From contig JBOZIK010000001.1 in the NCBI GenBank assembly GCA_051453625.1, positions 261,501,193 to 261,565,192 of the forward strand: a stretch of 64,000 bases of DNA, read 5' to 3'. Position 1 is the stretch's first letter; the number at the start of each line of letters is the position of its first letter. The DNA comes from Welwitschia mirabilis (lineage: Eukaryota; Gnetophyta; Gnetopsida; Welwitschiales). The notes beneath the pieces are model-generated. The model did not search any database. It was not told the DNA's origin and saw only the letters and a program-made list of their open reading frames with translations. This document shows positions 12,926 to 25,199 of this stretch, in pieces. The position numbers were made by a program, and so were the translations under genes.

Positions 12926-13864
12926 TAGAATAACATTATTATATGTCCTAACAATTCATGTGTGTTGAAAATTATGTACACTATGGGAGATTAAAGGGTA
13001 TATTTTTATTTATTACTATGAGGTAAAAGATTGGAAAATAATAGTATCATAAAGAATCCATTTTTAAATAGCATTAGATTTAAATTTTATTGAAAAATAC
13101 TATAGTTTTTCTTTTTTTAATGGTTTATATAAATGAAGTGAAGTAACTAGAAGAGTTATTTTAGTCATAAATAATCTAATCCTCTAAAACAAAATGCCTG
13201 AAAAAAGGTAGGCAAAGATCATTCCAATTGAATGGAATAAAGTTGTATTATGATAATCCAAAGTCAATGCCAAAGAATTTGACAAATAAATATGTTAGAA
13301 AAATAGATTTTTTAATCTTTTAAAATCAACTCCAATTCATTTCCCATAACTCAGATCATAAAACTGAGTGAATCGCAAATCCTATTTCAAATCTAAAGTA
13401 ATTGATCCATCATTTATAGATCCAGCTTAGTGTATAATTCAACTCTTACAAGATGGAAAGCATCTAAACTATCATTATCCAAAATATTTCCCTTATCTTT
13501 AAAAAGATAATGCCTAATACTCCTCCTATTAGAAAGCTATAAGGCCCACTAGACTTGGTGTTCCAACTAAGACATTAGATTATAGAGTTCAGAATCTTTC
13601 TTTTGAGTTCTAGAGCCTTAAGATTTTTCTTATTTCTGAGTCCATAAACATTATTGAAATTATTTTACAAGTTCTTAATCATATCTTTTAGATCCTAAAC
13701 CTTTTTCATAACATCATCTATCTTCTCACATTCACTCATTTTAAAAGTTCGTTTGCTGACTTTCTAATAAAGGTTTTGGATTATTTTTCATATAATTTAT
13801 AGCACATGAAAAATGACCAATAAAAAGTGCCTAAAAGGGGTAGGTGGCTATATATATTCAATAT
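12926..13864. other. AT-rich spacer, unrecognised remnants
   Basis: Between the gypsy array and the gag-only element. On the minus strand, about 13760-13470, one frame reads as a Lys/Leu-rich, coiled-coil-like peptide starting MSECEKIDDVMKKV with a few stops at possible former Gln codons. It may be a decayed transposon gag, but I cannot assign it. Nothing else supported. Confidence 0.3.
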
Positions 13865-14060
13865 CACTAAAATAAATAAGGTAGGCTTTAAAACGGAATA
13901 AGGAATTAACACAAGCCATACAACATAATGCATTTATTAAGTTCAATATGTGGGAGTAACACACACCTAGTATAGCATTAACAACTTCCATATTTTTTCT
14001 ATGCAACTAATTACTACATATATAAACATAGTGAAATGATGTATACAAATTTCTATATTG
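13865..14060 (-). repeat. 3' LTR of gag-only element
   Basis: About 196 bp, similar along its length to 15137-15333 in the same orientation; shared islands include AACAACTTCCATATTTTT (13979 and 15249) and the AAAATAAAT..GG.AAGGCTTT-like edge. Divergence is considerable, so the insertion is old. The minus-strand start is CAATATAG where TG would be expected, and a purine tract precedes it. Confidence 0.7.
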
Positions 14061-14072
14061 CCCTCCCTCAAC
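14061..14072 (-). other. polypurine tract
   Basis: Minus-strand TTGAGGGAGGGC directly before the 3' LTR. Such tracts prime plus-strand DNA synthesis in LTR retrotransposons. Position relative to the LTR supports the element model. Confidence 0.6.
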
Positions 14073-14269
14073 TAGGAATTTCCTTAATTAAAATTCATAG
14101 TTATATGCATTAATTTCTATTAGATTTCCATGCTTCACATACTATAAGCTTTTATATATCGGATGCATCTAGTTTCTTTACTTCACTTATTACTATTAAT
14201 TAAAATTCTTTAAAATTATTCTATACCTCTAATAATCCAAGGGTCATCTTCATATGGAACTTTTGGACC

Positions 14270-15064
14270 TGACTCATGTAGTTTCTAGAATTCTAATGCC
14301 ACATCTTCAATAGAGTTATAATTATTTGGGAATGCCACCATTAGTTTAGGTTATTTTCTTGGAAGAATATCTTTTATTCTCTTAAGATAATCTCTTCATC
14401 TGTGATTGTCATTATTATAATAAAAATATGTACATTACTTATTCTTTGACAGATCTCACATTACTTTTTAATAATAAAAGAACAAGGCTTCTTGATAACT
14501 CATAAAAGATACTACAAAATATGAGTGATCAATTCCTCATACAAAAGAGTTGAGATAATAGTGATAAGATTTCCACTTAATTCCTTTAATGTAAAGGCCA
14601 GTATTAGCATTATTAAATAAAGCAAATTTAATAATGTGGTATATGCATCTTATTCCTTGACGTTTTCACTTAAAACTTCAAGTTTATTATGAAGCTTATG
14701 AAATTCATTAATATGATTAATGATGTTACCTTTACTTTTAAGTTTGAGACTGAATAAATGTTGTTTCAAGGAGATGACTACATGAAATTATCTTCCTCTA
14801 AAAAAAATTAATAATTTCATCTAGATATCTTATGTTATTACTAATTAATTAATGTGATGTATAAGATGATATTCAACATGTAGTTTAGTGATTGCTTTAG
14901 TAATGGCGTCCTATGTTTTCAATTTTGTTGATACCCTTTCCTTTGATGATTACATCTTGGATCCATTTGTGTGTTGAAATAAATTCTTATGCTTTAGCAA
15001 CATTTAAAGCTTCAGGATCTAAATATGATTGTTCTGGCCATTGAGATTTTTTACTTGATAGCAT
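14270..15064 (-). pseudogene. copia gag pseudogene (UBN2-like) in gag-only element
   Basis: Gag would form the particle and bind element RNA. The minus-strand frame opens at MLSSKK (15064). The best preserved part is about 14790-14480, with SLKLKSKGNIINHINEF and a following Leu-rich segment that fit the copia gag core (family pattern 'L...K...G.sv.dHi.eF..l...L'). About 14440-14350, fragments with Asn, His and Lys-Arg resemble a zinc-knuckle region that has lost its Cys residues. Several stops, some at former Gln codons. The frame cannot produce a full protein. Confidence 0.65.
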
Positions 15065-15124
15065 TTTATCATAATGCATTCAAACTCTCATGCATTCAAT
15101 GGAAAGATAATTTTTTTTCCTCGT

Positions 15125-15136
15125 GCTCTGATACCA
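15125..15136 (-). other. primer binding site (initiator tRNA-Met type)
   Basis: Minus-strand TGGTATCAGAGC, the 12-base sequence complementary to the 3' end of plant initiator methionine tRNA used by many copia elements. It directly follows the LTR end, which fixes the element orientation. Confidence 0.85.
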
Positions 15137-15333
15137 TATTAAAATAAATGAAGGTAAGCTTTAAGAAGTAATAGGGTATTAATGCATTTGATTTAAAATA
15201 ATGTGTTTATCAATTTCAAAATATAGAGTAACACATGCCTTGTAGAATGTTAACAACTTCCATATTTTTCTAGGCAACGAATCACTACACACCCAAACAC
15301 AATAAAATGATACATAAAATTGCTACAATTACA
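15137..15333 (-). repeat. 5' LTR of gag-only element
   Basis: About 197 bp, starting TGTAATTG at 15333 on the minus strand and ending next to the primer binding site (..TTTTAATA, where CA would be usual; a C-to-T change is likely). Pairs with 13865-14060. Confidence 0.72.
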
Positions 15334-17849
15334 AACTCCTTATGTAGTATTTTGTTTAACCCCAATTATATAAAACAAATCTATGGGATGGATTTGATAT
15401 GAATCATTTGGCATATGGCTTCTTTTGCTAATAAAACACACATTTTATTGTTTCCATTTCAATTTATCTAGTATTAAATAAAGATGTACAAAGTAGTAGG
15501 CAAGATTTTCGAGATTTCAAAATAAATTTCATACAATTATATTATTTAAAAGTTTGTTCAATTCCATACTTTAACTTTATCAAATTTTATGTAGCTATAA
15601 AAATTCAATCCTAATGTAAGTAATAAGAATGTTCTTATATTTAAGTTGTTTGATTGAAATAAGCCTTTGCTCATTCTCCATATGCATACTTTATTAAATT
15701 CCTACACATTCATACCTACACTAGCTACAAAATCAAACATTAGTGCACTTGCATATTCTTAAAACTTCTAGATCTTTTAGCACATACATAATGTTTGACT
15801 AATCTAGAGATAATCTAACTTAGATATTCTTTTAGAAATTATTATATATCATTATCTTAAAGATTTAAAATATGTTTACACATTAATTAGATTAAATACA
15901 TAAAATACTACCTAGTAAATATGTGTTATACATTATTCATAAAAATCAAAAGATTCAAATTTTTTTCATTAAATATATCATTTTCTAAAAAGTTCACATA
16001 AAACATTGGATTAATATGTTAAAATATAATATTATTTCCATTCCTATGTAAAATCATTAAAAATAAAATTACATTGCTATATAAAACATAGGTACTAGTT
16101 AAAAATCATTTTTTAATTCAAATTCTTTCAAATTCTTAAATACATTTCCTCTTTACAATTGATAGAAAAATGGGAAATCAAAACAAAATAGCTAATTTAA
16201 GAATATAATGTAGTTAAACTAAAAATATAATGATATGTAAAGTTATGATGGTAATAGTTGAACACTTAGGATTTATACAGATAGGACAAAAGTGGAATTA
16301 AGGATAGTTGTTAATAAAAATTTTAAAGAAAATTGAAAGATATACCACACTTTATAATAAGGGTTCTTCAAAACTACTAGAAAATAAGTGGTGGAGTTTA
16401 ACTTGATCTAGAAGAAAGTAAAAATAAGTATGTAAGAATAAAAAGAGAGAAGGTAGGGAGCTTGGCATAATCAAATAATCAACAAAGATAAACAAAAATT
16501 AGGCATGAGTTCTATTCATTCAAGAAAAGGAATATTCTAACATAGTTTTTGAGGCACTCACTCGGATCTATATATAATGCATATCATTATTCACTTTATA
16601 CTCTTCCATTAACTACATCATAGAATGAAAGAGAGTAGTAAATGTGTACTAATTAGATTAGAAAATAAATTTTAAACATCATATTTCACTTGAATAATAA
16701 AAAATTAACATTTTTTTTATAAGACTACATGGTAAATTGTAAGTGAGAAACAAATTACATTTTGTTAGCTCCTTCATCACTCTAAATGCTTTAATTTTTA
16801 AATAATATAAATAAACATCAAAAAAATGGTAAATAAGAAATATGAATAATAAACAAAATCACACAAAATGTTTACATGGTTTAGGCATCTTCTACTCTAG
16901 ATCCAAAAAAGTATACATCTCTTTATTCTTGAGAATGCTAAGGACATAGACCTTCCTTCATAGATAAGTACAATTAACATATTACATACTAATATAATGA
17001 AGTATATAATAATATTTAATAGCAATTAGAGATTTCAAAATCACATGGCGTGTTTATGAATAAAATACTAGAAAGAACTTGGAACATAGTTTAAGTTGAT
17101 TCATTCAATGGAAGATGCATCCATAAGAATGATAACATTTTCATCCTTTATTCAAGAATAATTTTATACCAATAGAATCATAAAACTAATATGTAGTGCT
17201 ATTGAAAGTCAAGCATAAGAATTACATAAGAGGGATAAGTTTAATGGCATTTAATATCATATGAATCCTTTTTTTTATTGGACCTCCTTTTAGTTACTTC
17301 AAGATCATGTCTATACTTAGAAAGTCACCAGTTTATATTCTTGTATTAGCAATGGTCTATGAAATCATAGCCTCCATTATTATGATGTCCTCCTCCATTT
17401 CATTTCTATATAGACATAGACCTACTTCAAGTATCATGTTGTCTCAGGCTTCTAGTCCTATTAGTTTAAATCTTCTTTAGCTTTTTTCTAGTATTATCTT
17501 AGAAAAATCAATTTCATCTTTTGAGGTTACTAATATTCAAAAACATCTTCATGTACATACTTGATTCATCATTAAGAATGTTTAGAACATTTTATTTTAG
17601 ACAACAAAGAGAATTAAGTGATTATACTACTGGGATGGAGTAACAAAATAATCGCATAACTATGAAAGAAGGGAAACTAGAGCACTAAATAAGGAAAGAA
17701 TAAAATTGCAATAAAAATTAACTAGTGTAAAAGATAAGGATGTAGTGCTAGAGGATCATGCAACTAATAAAGAATCATAAAATTATGATAAACTATCTTA
17801 AAAAAAATAGAGCAAGGTTGCATATTTATAATGAGTAAAATTAAAAAGG
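15334..17849. other. AT-rich intergenic stretch
   Basis: About 2.5 kb with no frame I can assign on either strand. A block at about 16855-16990 (a tract with GTTTACATGGTTTAGGCATC, then CTCTAGATCC) resembles one at about 56935-57000 (GATTTACATGGTTTCC, then CTAGGTAGTCC). These may be two remnants of one repeat family. No LTR pair or terminal inverted repeats found. Confidence 0.3.
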
Positions 17850-20800
17850 TTATGATTCAAGTCTATTATGTAAAAAACCTAGGATGTCTGACTCACTAAC
17901 ATGAATGGGTCATCTTACTCATAATCATCCTTGATATATTTTGTTGCATTAATAAGTGTGAGATCATACTCATCCTTCTTGATGTTATCTCATTAAATAA
18001 GATCAAACTGTTTACATTTGAAAATCAAAACATGGAAAATAAAATTGTAATCTAATTTAATTATAGAAACTCCACTATTTTACAATGTTATCTATATCTC
18101 TCTCCTTTAATGAAATCCATACCCATTAATCAAGAATTACTTTTATATTTTTACATGTCTACTATGAGAATGTGATAACCATTTCACTTACTTTTTAGTT
18201 TTTCATAAATCATGCCTTATTTTTATAACTTACTTACCTAAAAAATAGAAAAATACATTTTCAATATAAGATATGAAGAGAATGATATTAGTAAATTTAT
18301 ATAAAATATATTATTTGTTACATGTTCTTTAAACCAACTTGTAAAGTAATATTTATGAATTCAAAGCTGTGTAGATTTCATCATTCATGGATACCCTTTA
18401 CGAATTTCTTCTAGATTTTAACTATACATGTAAGAAATTAAAATTTTTTATAAAAATAATAGAATCATGAAATTATAATTGACTTACCTTACATCTAATT
18501 CAATGAAAGAAGTATTAAAAAATATATACCTATGTTATTATTCAATTTCTATTTTAGTTAATACAATTATTATTTCAACACCTCATGATCTTCTTTTTAG
18601 ATGAAAAGATGATTCACTAGAGTCATTATTAGAAACCTCATTGAATTATAAATAATTTTCAATGGTTTCAATATTTATCATATATTCTATATAAATATGT
18701 AATGCCTTTTCTATTAGAAATTCTTCTAAAATGAATTGCTCTAGTTTGCTCTTGTTTCTAACATAGCTATTTAAAACTTTTAAGAATCTACCTGATATAA
18801 TATCAAAATTTATAGTGATCTAATGATATTAAAAATCTTAATTTTTAAAAAAATAAGTATTCTTGTATCTTTCAATAGAATACATACATCAATTTGAATA
18901 GGCCCACAAGACTTAGTATCTCTTATTTAATGAATAAATAAAGTGTGATAATAATTCTTAAGTTTAGTCCTTTCCAATTTTTATATTAATTTTCTTGTAG
19001 CAAATCTTCTTAAAAAATGAACATAATTGAATTATTATAAGCACCTTGGATAAAAGCAAGTTATGTAAAGCAATAAGAAGAACTTATTGTAAAAAATTCT
19101 AGTAGTCAATGATCTTAAGTTAGAAAATCTATGTTCATTTGGTAGAATGCATCTATGAATATTTGATGCATATCCATGTAGAAGTTTCAACTCCAATAGC
19201 ATATTAAAAAAAAAAAATTATTTTCCTATACTTACATTACAAAATTGATACATGGAAGGAATGCTTATACACAACATTTAGCATAATAGATGAAATTTCA
19301 TCTCTGATTCCTATCTCTTTAATATCTATTCATGCTTCTAGCTTGTCCTTTGATGTTTCTTTAATATTTATGATATCTTTTAACAAGATATCGCATACAT
19401 TCTTTTTAATCTACATGACATCCAAATTGTGTCACACATCATGATCTTGTATACATTTTAGAAATGAAAAATGTGTTAAATGAGTGTTAAATAATTTATA
19501 AATAAAACATCTCATAAACATTTTGTTACCTTCTAATATGAAAGATTAAATACTCTAATTTTTTTTTCATTGATTGCCAAGATATTCTCCTAGAACATAG
19601 AACTTTATTTCCTTTCACTTATTTTATGGCTTTTAAATTTAGTGGACTAAGTAAGATTTAAATGAATTTTTTCATTTTATTACATCTTTTAACATTTTTT
19701 TCCTTCAGTTTTTTGATATTTAGATATATACCTTTTCCAATTGCACCCATGCTATTAAGTTATGCAAGAATTTTCTTCCTGCTTAATAATTTCTTCTTGT
19801 TCTACTTTTCCATTAAAAGATTTCTTCATTTTCCTATACCTATGATTCTTGTTAGTGAATCTTCTATGACCTTGGTAGTAATGTTTCATTCTATAAGGCA
19901 ATCATAAAGAATTAATTTTATGAGAACATATGGAATATTGTAATCTACCATTTAAACTCCATCGTGAGATATTATAGGTTACAAAATCATTTATTATTCA
20001 AAATAGTAATGCTTTCATGATAAGAAAATTCTTCTTAAAAGTACCAAACGTTTTTGCTTCTTCATATCATAATAGATTTAATTCTTTAAGAATAGGTTGA
20101 GGTATACATCAATATCTTTACCTCCTTTTTTAGGCCTAGGTATTAATAATGAAAGAATTAAATAATAACTTTTCATATGTAACCAAGATGGCAAGTTATA
20201 GATAACTTTCAGAACTAGCCAACAACTATAAAAATTGGTAAGCATTCCAAAAGGGTTAATTATATCTATTGCAATACTAAGTCTTACATGTCTAAGATTA
20301 AATTTAAATTCATTATATGAGTTATTAATATTCTTTCATGAGATAGAATTTTCTAGATTCCACATTATGCCATGATTTTTATACCTTTTGGAATGACATA
20401 TCATATCTTTTGTTGTTGTGGATGATGCATAAAGCCTTTTTAGCCTTTGATGTAGTGGAAAGGATCATAGTACTTTGGCAAGTAATTTTTATTTATCTTA
20501 TTCTCCTTGATATCCATCTAGAAGTACCACACTAAGAACATTTGTTTTTCCCCCTCATGCTACTTATAATATAGCACATAGTCATTAGGACATGCATGTA
20601 TTTTATTGAAGTTCATACCTCAAGAATGCAATGTCATTTTCAATTGATCATATAACCTTAGAATTGTATGACCTTATTAAAAAGAGTCATGCAAGAAATC
20701 AAACAACATTAAAAACATCGAATTTAACCATTTACCCATTACTTTGATAATGATCAATTTGATAATCATAGAAAGATTTAATAATTTCATGCAATTTAGG

Positions 20801-21295
20801 TATAATGATTTCTTAGCATCTTTGGTTAGCCTATTACATTCTACATTTTTCGTGTCCACATCTAAATTATCACAATGAAAAAAGTCCATGATGTTATTCT
20901 CTTCATGTGACTACTTACCCTTATTAAAGTGTATGAAGACTTCTTTTACCAATGAAACTATATCATCTTGTAAGATGTTATTGTAACTAAATTTATCATA
21001 ATATTCTTTTAAATCTTTCCCATGCATAATCCATTTTACATAGGTAAGATCCATGCCTTTTCATACAATATTCTTAAAAACTAAATTTGGATGTTGATCG
21101 CAAGTAATGCAACATTTCACACATGATAGAATATCCCTTGAAAATTATCACTATTTGTAATTGTAAGTTGTATGAATTACATGACACCATTCTCATATTT
21201 CCTAGATTCTCTACACATATTTATATTAGAAAAATAAGCACATAAGTATTTGTTCATAAACATCTAACTCTTATCCCTCACATAAATGGATCCAT
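17850..21295 (-). pseudogene. CACTA (En/Spm) transposase pseudogene: TNP2 with associated domains
   Basis: Decayed DNA transposase that would have cut and pasted CACTA elements in the nucleus. Domain order on the minus strand matches the family: transposase-associated domain (21295-21000; MDPFM start, KCCITC, then GMDLTYVKWIMHGK); a spacer with LTKDAKKSLYLNC (about 20830) and IHACPNDYVLYYK (about 20600); TNP2 core with INPFGM (about 20270), YNLPSWLHMK (about 20190), LSLLIPRPKKGGKDIDVYL (about 20165-20110), INDFVTY, GHRRF (about 19860) and LDVM..KNVCDILLK (about 19425-19385); DUF4218-like part with VLKSYVRNKSKLEQFI (about 18770); C-terminal DUF4216-like part with FTSWFKEHV (about 18340), EYDLTLINATKYI (about 17960) and DDPFMLVSQTSQVFYI (about 17900). 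Many stops and frame changes. Terminal inverted repeats were not located. Confidence 0.85.
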
Positions 21296-23099
21296 CACTT
21301 GATGATGATGGATGTAATGATGCCATCATGTTTTTTCCTATAATATTTATAACACTAGATAAATTATCAAAAGGGAAAATTAACACTTGTAAAAGTGTAA
21401 AATACATATTAAGTATTGTAATGTTAATACAATATTAAAATACTTAACTATAGTTAAGATGTTATATCACTTTATTGGTAAGCAATCCTAATGAATAATA
21501 TCCTAGAAAGAGTGTAGCATGCTAAGGTGGATTAGATCATAAGCACTTATAAAACAAATTATAAATAAGGGAGATAGCATTAGTCATTTACATGTGGAAT
21601 GAAGAAAGAATGAATTTGGTTGAAATTGATGCTAATACTTGAAAATTTTAGGTTCTAGCTTTGACTTGCAATCAACTACAAAAGGTATACAACCCTTCAA
21701 TTATCCACATTATGTGTTTATTATAATTATACCCATTTATGTGCTAGAATAATAGTTCGAATCTTACAAATGTTCATATCTTTATGATTATTTTAGTTAT
21801 GTTATTTAACTAATATAAATGCTTTAACAATTATTTATTATTCTCTATAGATGGATCCGTGTTCTCATTATCCGACTATAGAGTTATTTGTATTGTACAT
21901 GACTTTTATTTTTTTTCAAAATCATGTTTCACACTTCTTCTAGAAGTATGAACTACATTGCACATATCACTTTCTTAAAATAGGTAATTTGTGTAATGAT
22001 GTACGAATCCATCTAAACAGTTTACACTACTAGATATACAAAATAATGGTAATAGATATATTGTTAAGAAAATCAACATAAAAAATAAAATTATAATCAT
22101 AAATTAGTTTTAAATTATTTCACGTCTTGTCTTTACATGGCACAACTTTACTATGGGAATATTAAACTTGAAACTTATATTGACCATACTTCTAAAAACA
22201 ACTTTACTATGACCTCTTTATGACCTTGTTAAAAGTGAAATACTAATACTTCATTAAGCCTTGATTTTATAATATTTAAAATTTTAAAATACATAAAATA
22301 TAGTTAATAAATTAATATAATTATTATAAATTTACATCAATGCAAGTAAGAATTCCACAATAAGTAGTTAATATACTTAGTATTTATAGTTATAATAATT
22401 GAAATGATTTCATAATAATTATAATGATTTTATTTCTAAACTATTTAAATCATAAAAAGGGGTCTCTCATACCAATTTACCCATTTAAAGGAGATGGTTG
22501 GAAATATTTCTCTTAAGATTAAGGCACATGAGTTGCAAACCATGATATTTTCAAATAAATATAACCTTAGATACTTATATTACACAAGTTTTATCACAAA
22601 CCTTTATAAGGTAAAGTTTTAGTCTCTTAAATATCTTTATATAAATGCTTTTCAAGTGCAATTGTTACTTAATAAAAGGAATTCAAATTTAGTCCTATGA
22701 AAATATGTTTTAATTTTTAACTTATGGCAACCTTCAATTCAACATTGATGTGGAAGCTCATATGTCTACATGTGCCTCTAGTTTTAATTATCAACATCAC
22801 ATATAGAATGACAAATGTTGAACATGCATTCATCCCCTTACATTTATAAGAAAGAGAGGGCACAAGTGAAAAAATAGCAAAAAATGGTTGTACAACAACA
22901 ACAACATAGATAGTTGTAGGGAGCAATGTTCTTTAAATTAGATATGTTTAAAGCCTTCAATTCAATTCAGTGATAACCTCCTATCCATATTGTTCAATCT
23001 AAGGGATTCCTTAAAAGATTTATTTCCTTTCTACAATTCACTTTCATATCTATTCATTTTTCTGTATTTGTTAATCGCAAATGATTTGAGTACTTTTAG
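21296..23099. other. AT-rich flank of the CACTA pseudogene
   Basis: Upstream (5') side of the transposase, then sequence toward the LINE. No protein-like frame recognised. A CAA trinucleotide run (about 22894-22906) is the only simple repeat. The 5' end of the CACTA element should lie somewhere here, but no convincing CACTA terminus facing the right way was found. Confidence 0.3.
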
Positions 23100-24460
23100 C
23101 CAAATGCTAAGATAAGGAGACCCCCTCTCCCCCTCTTCCTTTTGTTATGGTAATGAATACTCTTGTCCATTTGATCTAGAGAAATTCAATCAAACCATCT
23201 TCAAGCACAACAAGGATTCCTTTAGTCTAATTTGTAAATGGCACATTATTATGCTTAGATTCAAATGTGTTGACTATGCATAAAGTTAAAAACACACTCT
23301 TATAATTCTCCTCCAGCACAGGTCTATCAATTAATTAGGAGAAATCTAAAATGTTCTTTGTTAAATCTCCACACACTAGAAAATAGTGAATTTTACAAGT
23401 TTTAAACTATAGTGAAGGAAAGTTACTAGACAAATACCTAGGTGTACTGTTCTCCTTTAGTAAATCTCAAGTAAAGTTATGTGAGAAAACTATCAAGAAG
23501 GTATGTAATAAAACATTAAAATGGCGAAATCTCTTTCTTAGTAGCACAAGAAAAATTCTTTTGGCTAAAGTTTGCCTTACACTAATTACCATACGCTCAA
23601 CCTCTTGCATGCTAATGCCCATAAAAGTTGCAGAAACCATTGACAAAACTATTCAAAACTTTATATGCTCTAAAGGAAAACAAGGTTTGCATCTTATTAA
23701 TTTTCAAAAAATTGCTACTTCCAAATCGATAGCTGGCTTTTTTTATTTTTGAAGACCAGAAACTATGAAGGATCTTAATTAAACAATGCTAACCAAAATG
23801 GCTGGTGAGCATCATCTTGAATCTGAAATTTCATGGGTTATGGGTTGAGTTTTATAGAGAAAAATATGCTAGAAATTTATAGGAAGGATTACCAACGTGG
23901 AAAGCCATGTGGAAGGTGGCAATGCTTGACCAGTCTTAACCAATCAAAACATTAATATAGACAATGCACCAATGAAGAATGGAAGAATCTTAGCAAAGAA
24001 AATATATGAGAAACAATTTGAACTGGATACAAAGTGGAAAAAGATCAGGAAATTAAATATCCTAGAAAATGTTGATGTATTTTCTTGGCTTCTTTTCACA
24101 GAAAAACTATCAAATAATAATTTTTAGCAAAAAGGCTTTAGAATTAACCAAGATTGCTTCTTATGTGGAGAAGAAGGAGAGGATGTTAGTCATCTATTTT
24201 TACATTATTCTTTTACAAAATAGAGTTTTCAAAACTGTAAAATACCATTGATTGATTTACTAGAGGATTTTTTTCACTATGGACAAACAAAAAAGATCTA
24301 AACTGGCTTTGGCATGGTGGGCAATATGGAAGCATAAAAATGGTTGTGCCTTTGAAAACAAGTTACAAGTCGTAATGCAGTTTCACACTCCCTATCTTTG
24401 CTTCTCTCTATTTGGAATTATGTAGGTGAGGAACATGAAGCCAATAGTTCTCAGTCAAAC
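23100..24460 (+). pseudogene. LINE (L1-type) ORF2 C-terminal pseudogene
   Basis: 3' part of a non-LTR retrotransposon reverse transcriptase ORF. Fragments in shifting frames: about 23410-23460 gives the 'YLGV' segment that follows the RT palm in plant LINEs; about 23490-23750 gives IKKVCNKTLKWRNLFLSS, LLAKVCLTLI and ETIDKTIQNFI, matching the 'kl..W.gk.lS.aGR..Li..vl' thumb region; about 24145-24215 gives CFLCGEEGEDVSHLFLH, the zf-RVT zinc-binding module; about 24300-24370 gives WWAIWKHKNGCAFENK, the usual 'W.iWk.RN..vFe' segment. The endonuclease and the RT catalytic part are missing, consistent with 5' truncation, a normal LINE outcome. Not functional. Confidence 0.8.
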
Positions 24461-24474
24461 CAACATATTGAGTT

Positions 24475-24618
24475 ACATTGTAATCACAATGATTGGACAA
24501 ATAGGCTTTCATGTTTGGAAAGGCCAACATGTTTAAATTTATGGTAACATCGTAATTACAATGAATGGAAAAATAGGCTTTCATGTTTGGAAAGGCCAAC
24601 ATGTCTGAATTGATGGTA
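24475..24618 (+). repeat. 72-bp direct tandem duplication, two units
   Basis: Units 24475-24546 and 24547-24618, sharing GGCTTTCATGTTTGGAAAGG and CCAACATGT with few differences. The unit is 24 codons long, so it would not shift the LINE frame that ends just upstream. It lies at the 3' end of the LINE remnant. Confidence 0.85.
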
Positions 24619-25199
24619 ACATTCTGATTCTTGTTCTTAATATAATCAACCTTTCCTCATAAGGGGAAGGGGTAAAAAACATAGAGAGTTGCTTCCCCGA
24701 GAGGTGCAAAAGATAAGCAACAATGTTGCAGAAAAACTTCTGAAAGAGTTTGAAACACAGGCATAATTAATAGAGCCCTTATACAAGCTATGAGGATATC
24801 AATGACTCTAAAAATCGGGGATATAGAGGTAATGGTGATACTAAGAAGGGCACCCAGAATCATATAAGAATTGGCACTGAGGCATACATTTTGTCCTGCT
24901 CTGGTCTTTCTTCCAATGCTGTTGTTTCTATTTATGTCTTATGGCTACATGAACTTGGCACTTTCTCTCTGCAATTTATGTCCCCATTTACTATACATGC
25001 CTTTCTTATTTTTGATTCAAAATCACATGTTGTTCAATTCAAGTTTAAAAGAATAATTGAGTTTTTTGAAATTGATTGTATTTGTCTGTTTGCATTAAAA
25101 GAATTTAACAGATATCAAAACTAATATTTTCTATTTTATTATAAAATGCTTTCTTAGAGTAAGGAGATCGTGAACATTCGTATTTATTTATTTATATAT
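24619..25199. other. spacer after the LINE remnant
   Basis: Contains two overlapping short + strand open frames (24871-25056 and 24891-25124) that encode hydrophobic peptides of unknown nature. Neither resembles a known family. They may be remains of the LINE 3' region or chance frames. Confidence 0.3.

Larger units (their letters stand above)
13865..15333 (-). mobile_element. gag-only (TR-GAG-like) Ty1/copia element, minus strand
   Basis: A compact element about 1.47 kb long. On the minus strand it reads: 5' LTR (15333-15137), primer binding site TGGTATCAGAGC (15136-15125), gag remnant (about 15064-14270), polypurine tract GAGGGAGGG (about 14061-14070), 3' LTR (14060-13865). There is no protease, integrase or RT between gag and the polypurine tract, yet the tract and LTR follow directly. 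This is the architecture described for terminal-repeat retrotransposons with a gag domain. It would depend on another copia element for pol functions. A deletion derivative of a full copia is the alternative. Target duplications are not visible. Confidence 0.72.

Noticed and set aside
19662-19907. 81-codon + strand hydrophobic open frame
   Set aside because: It is the antisense of the CACTA transposase remnant, whose minus-strand motifs (GHRRF and neighbours) explain the sequence.
22025-22036. CACTACTAGATA as a CACTA terminus
   Set aside because: It faces the wrong way for the right end of the minus-strand transposon, and no matching inverted copy was found on the other side.
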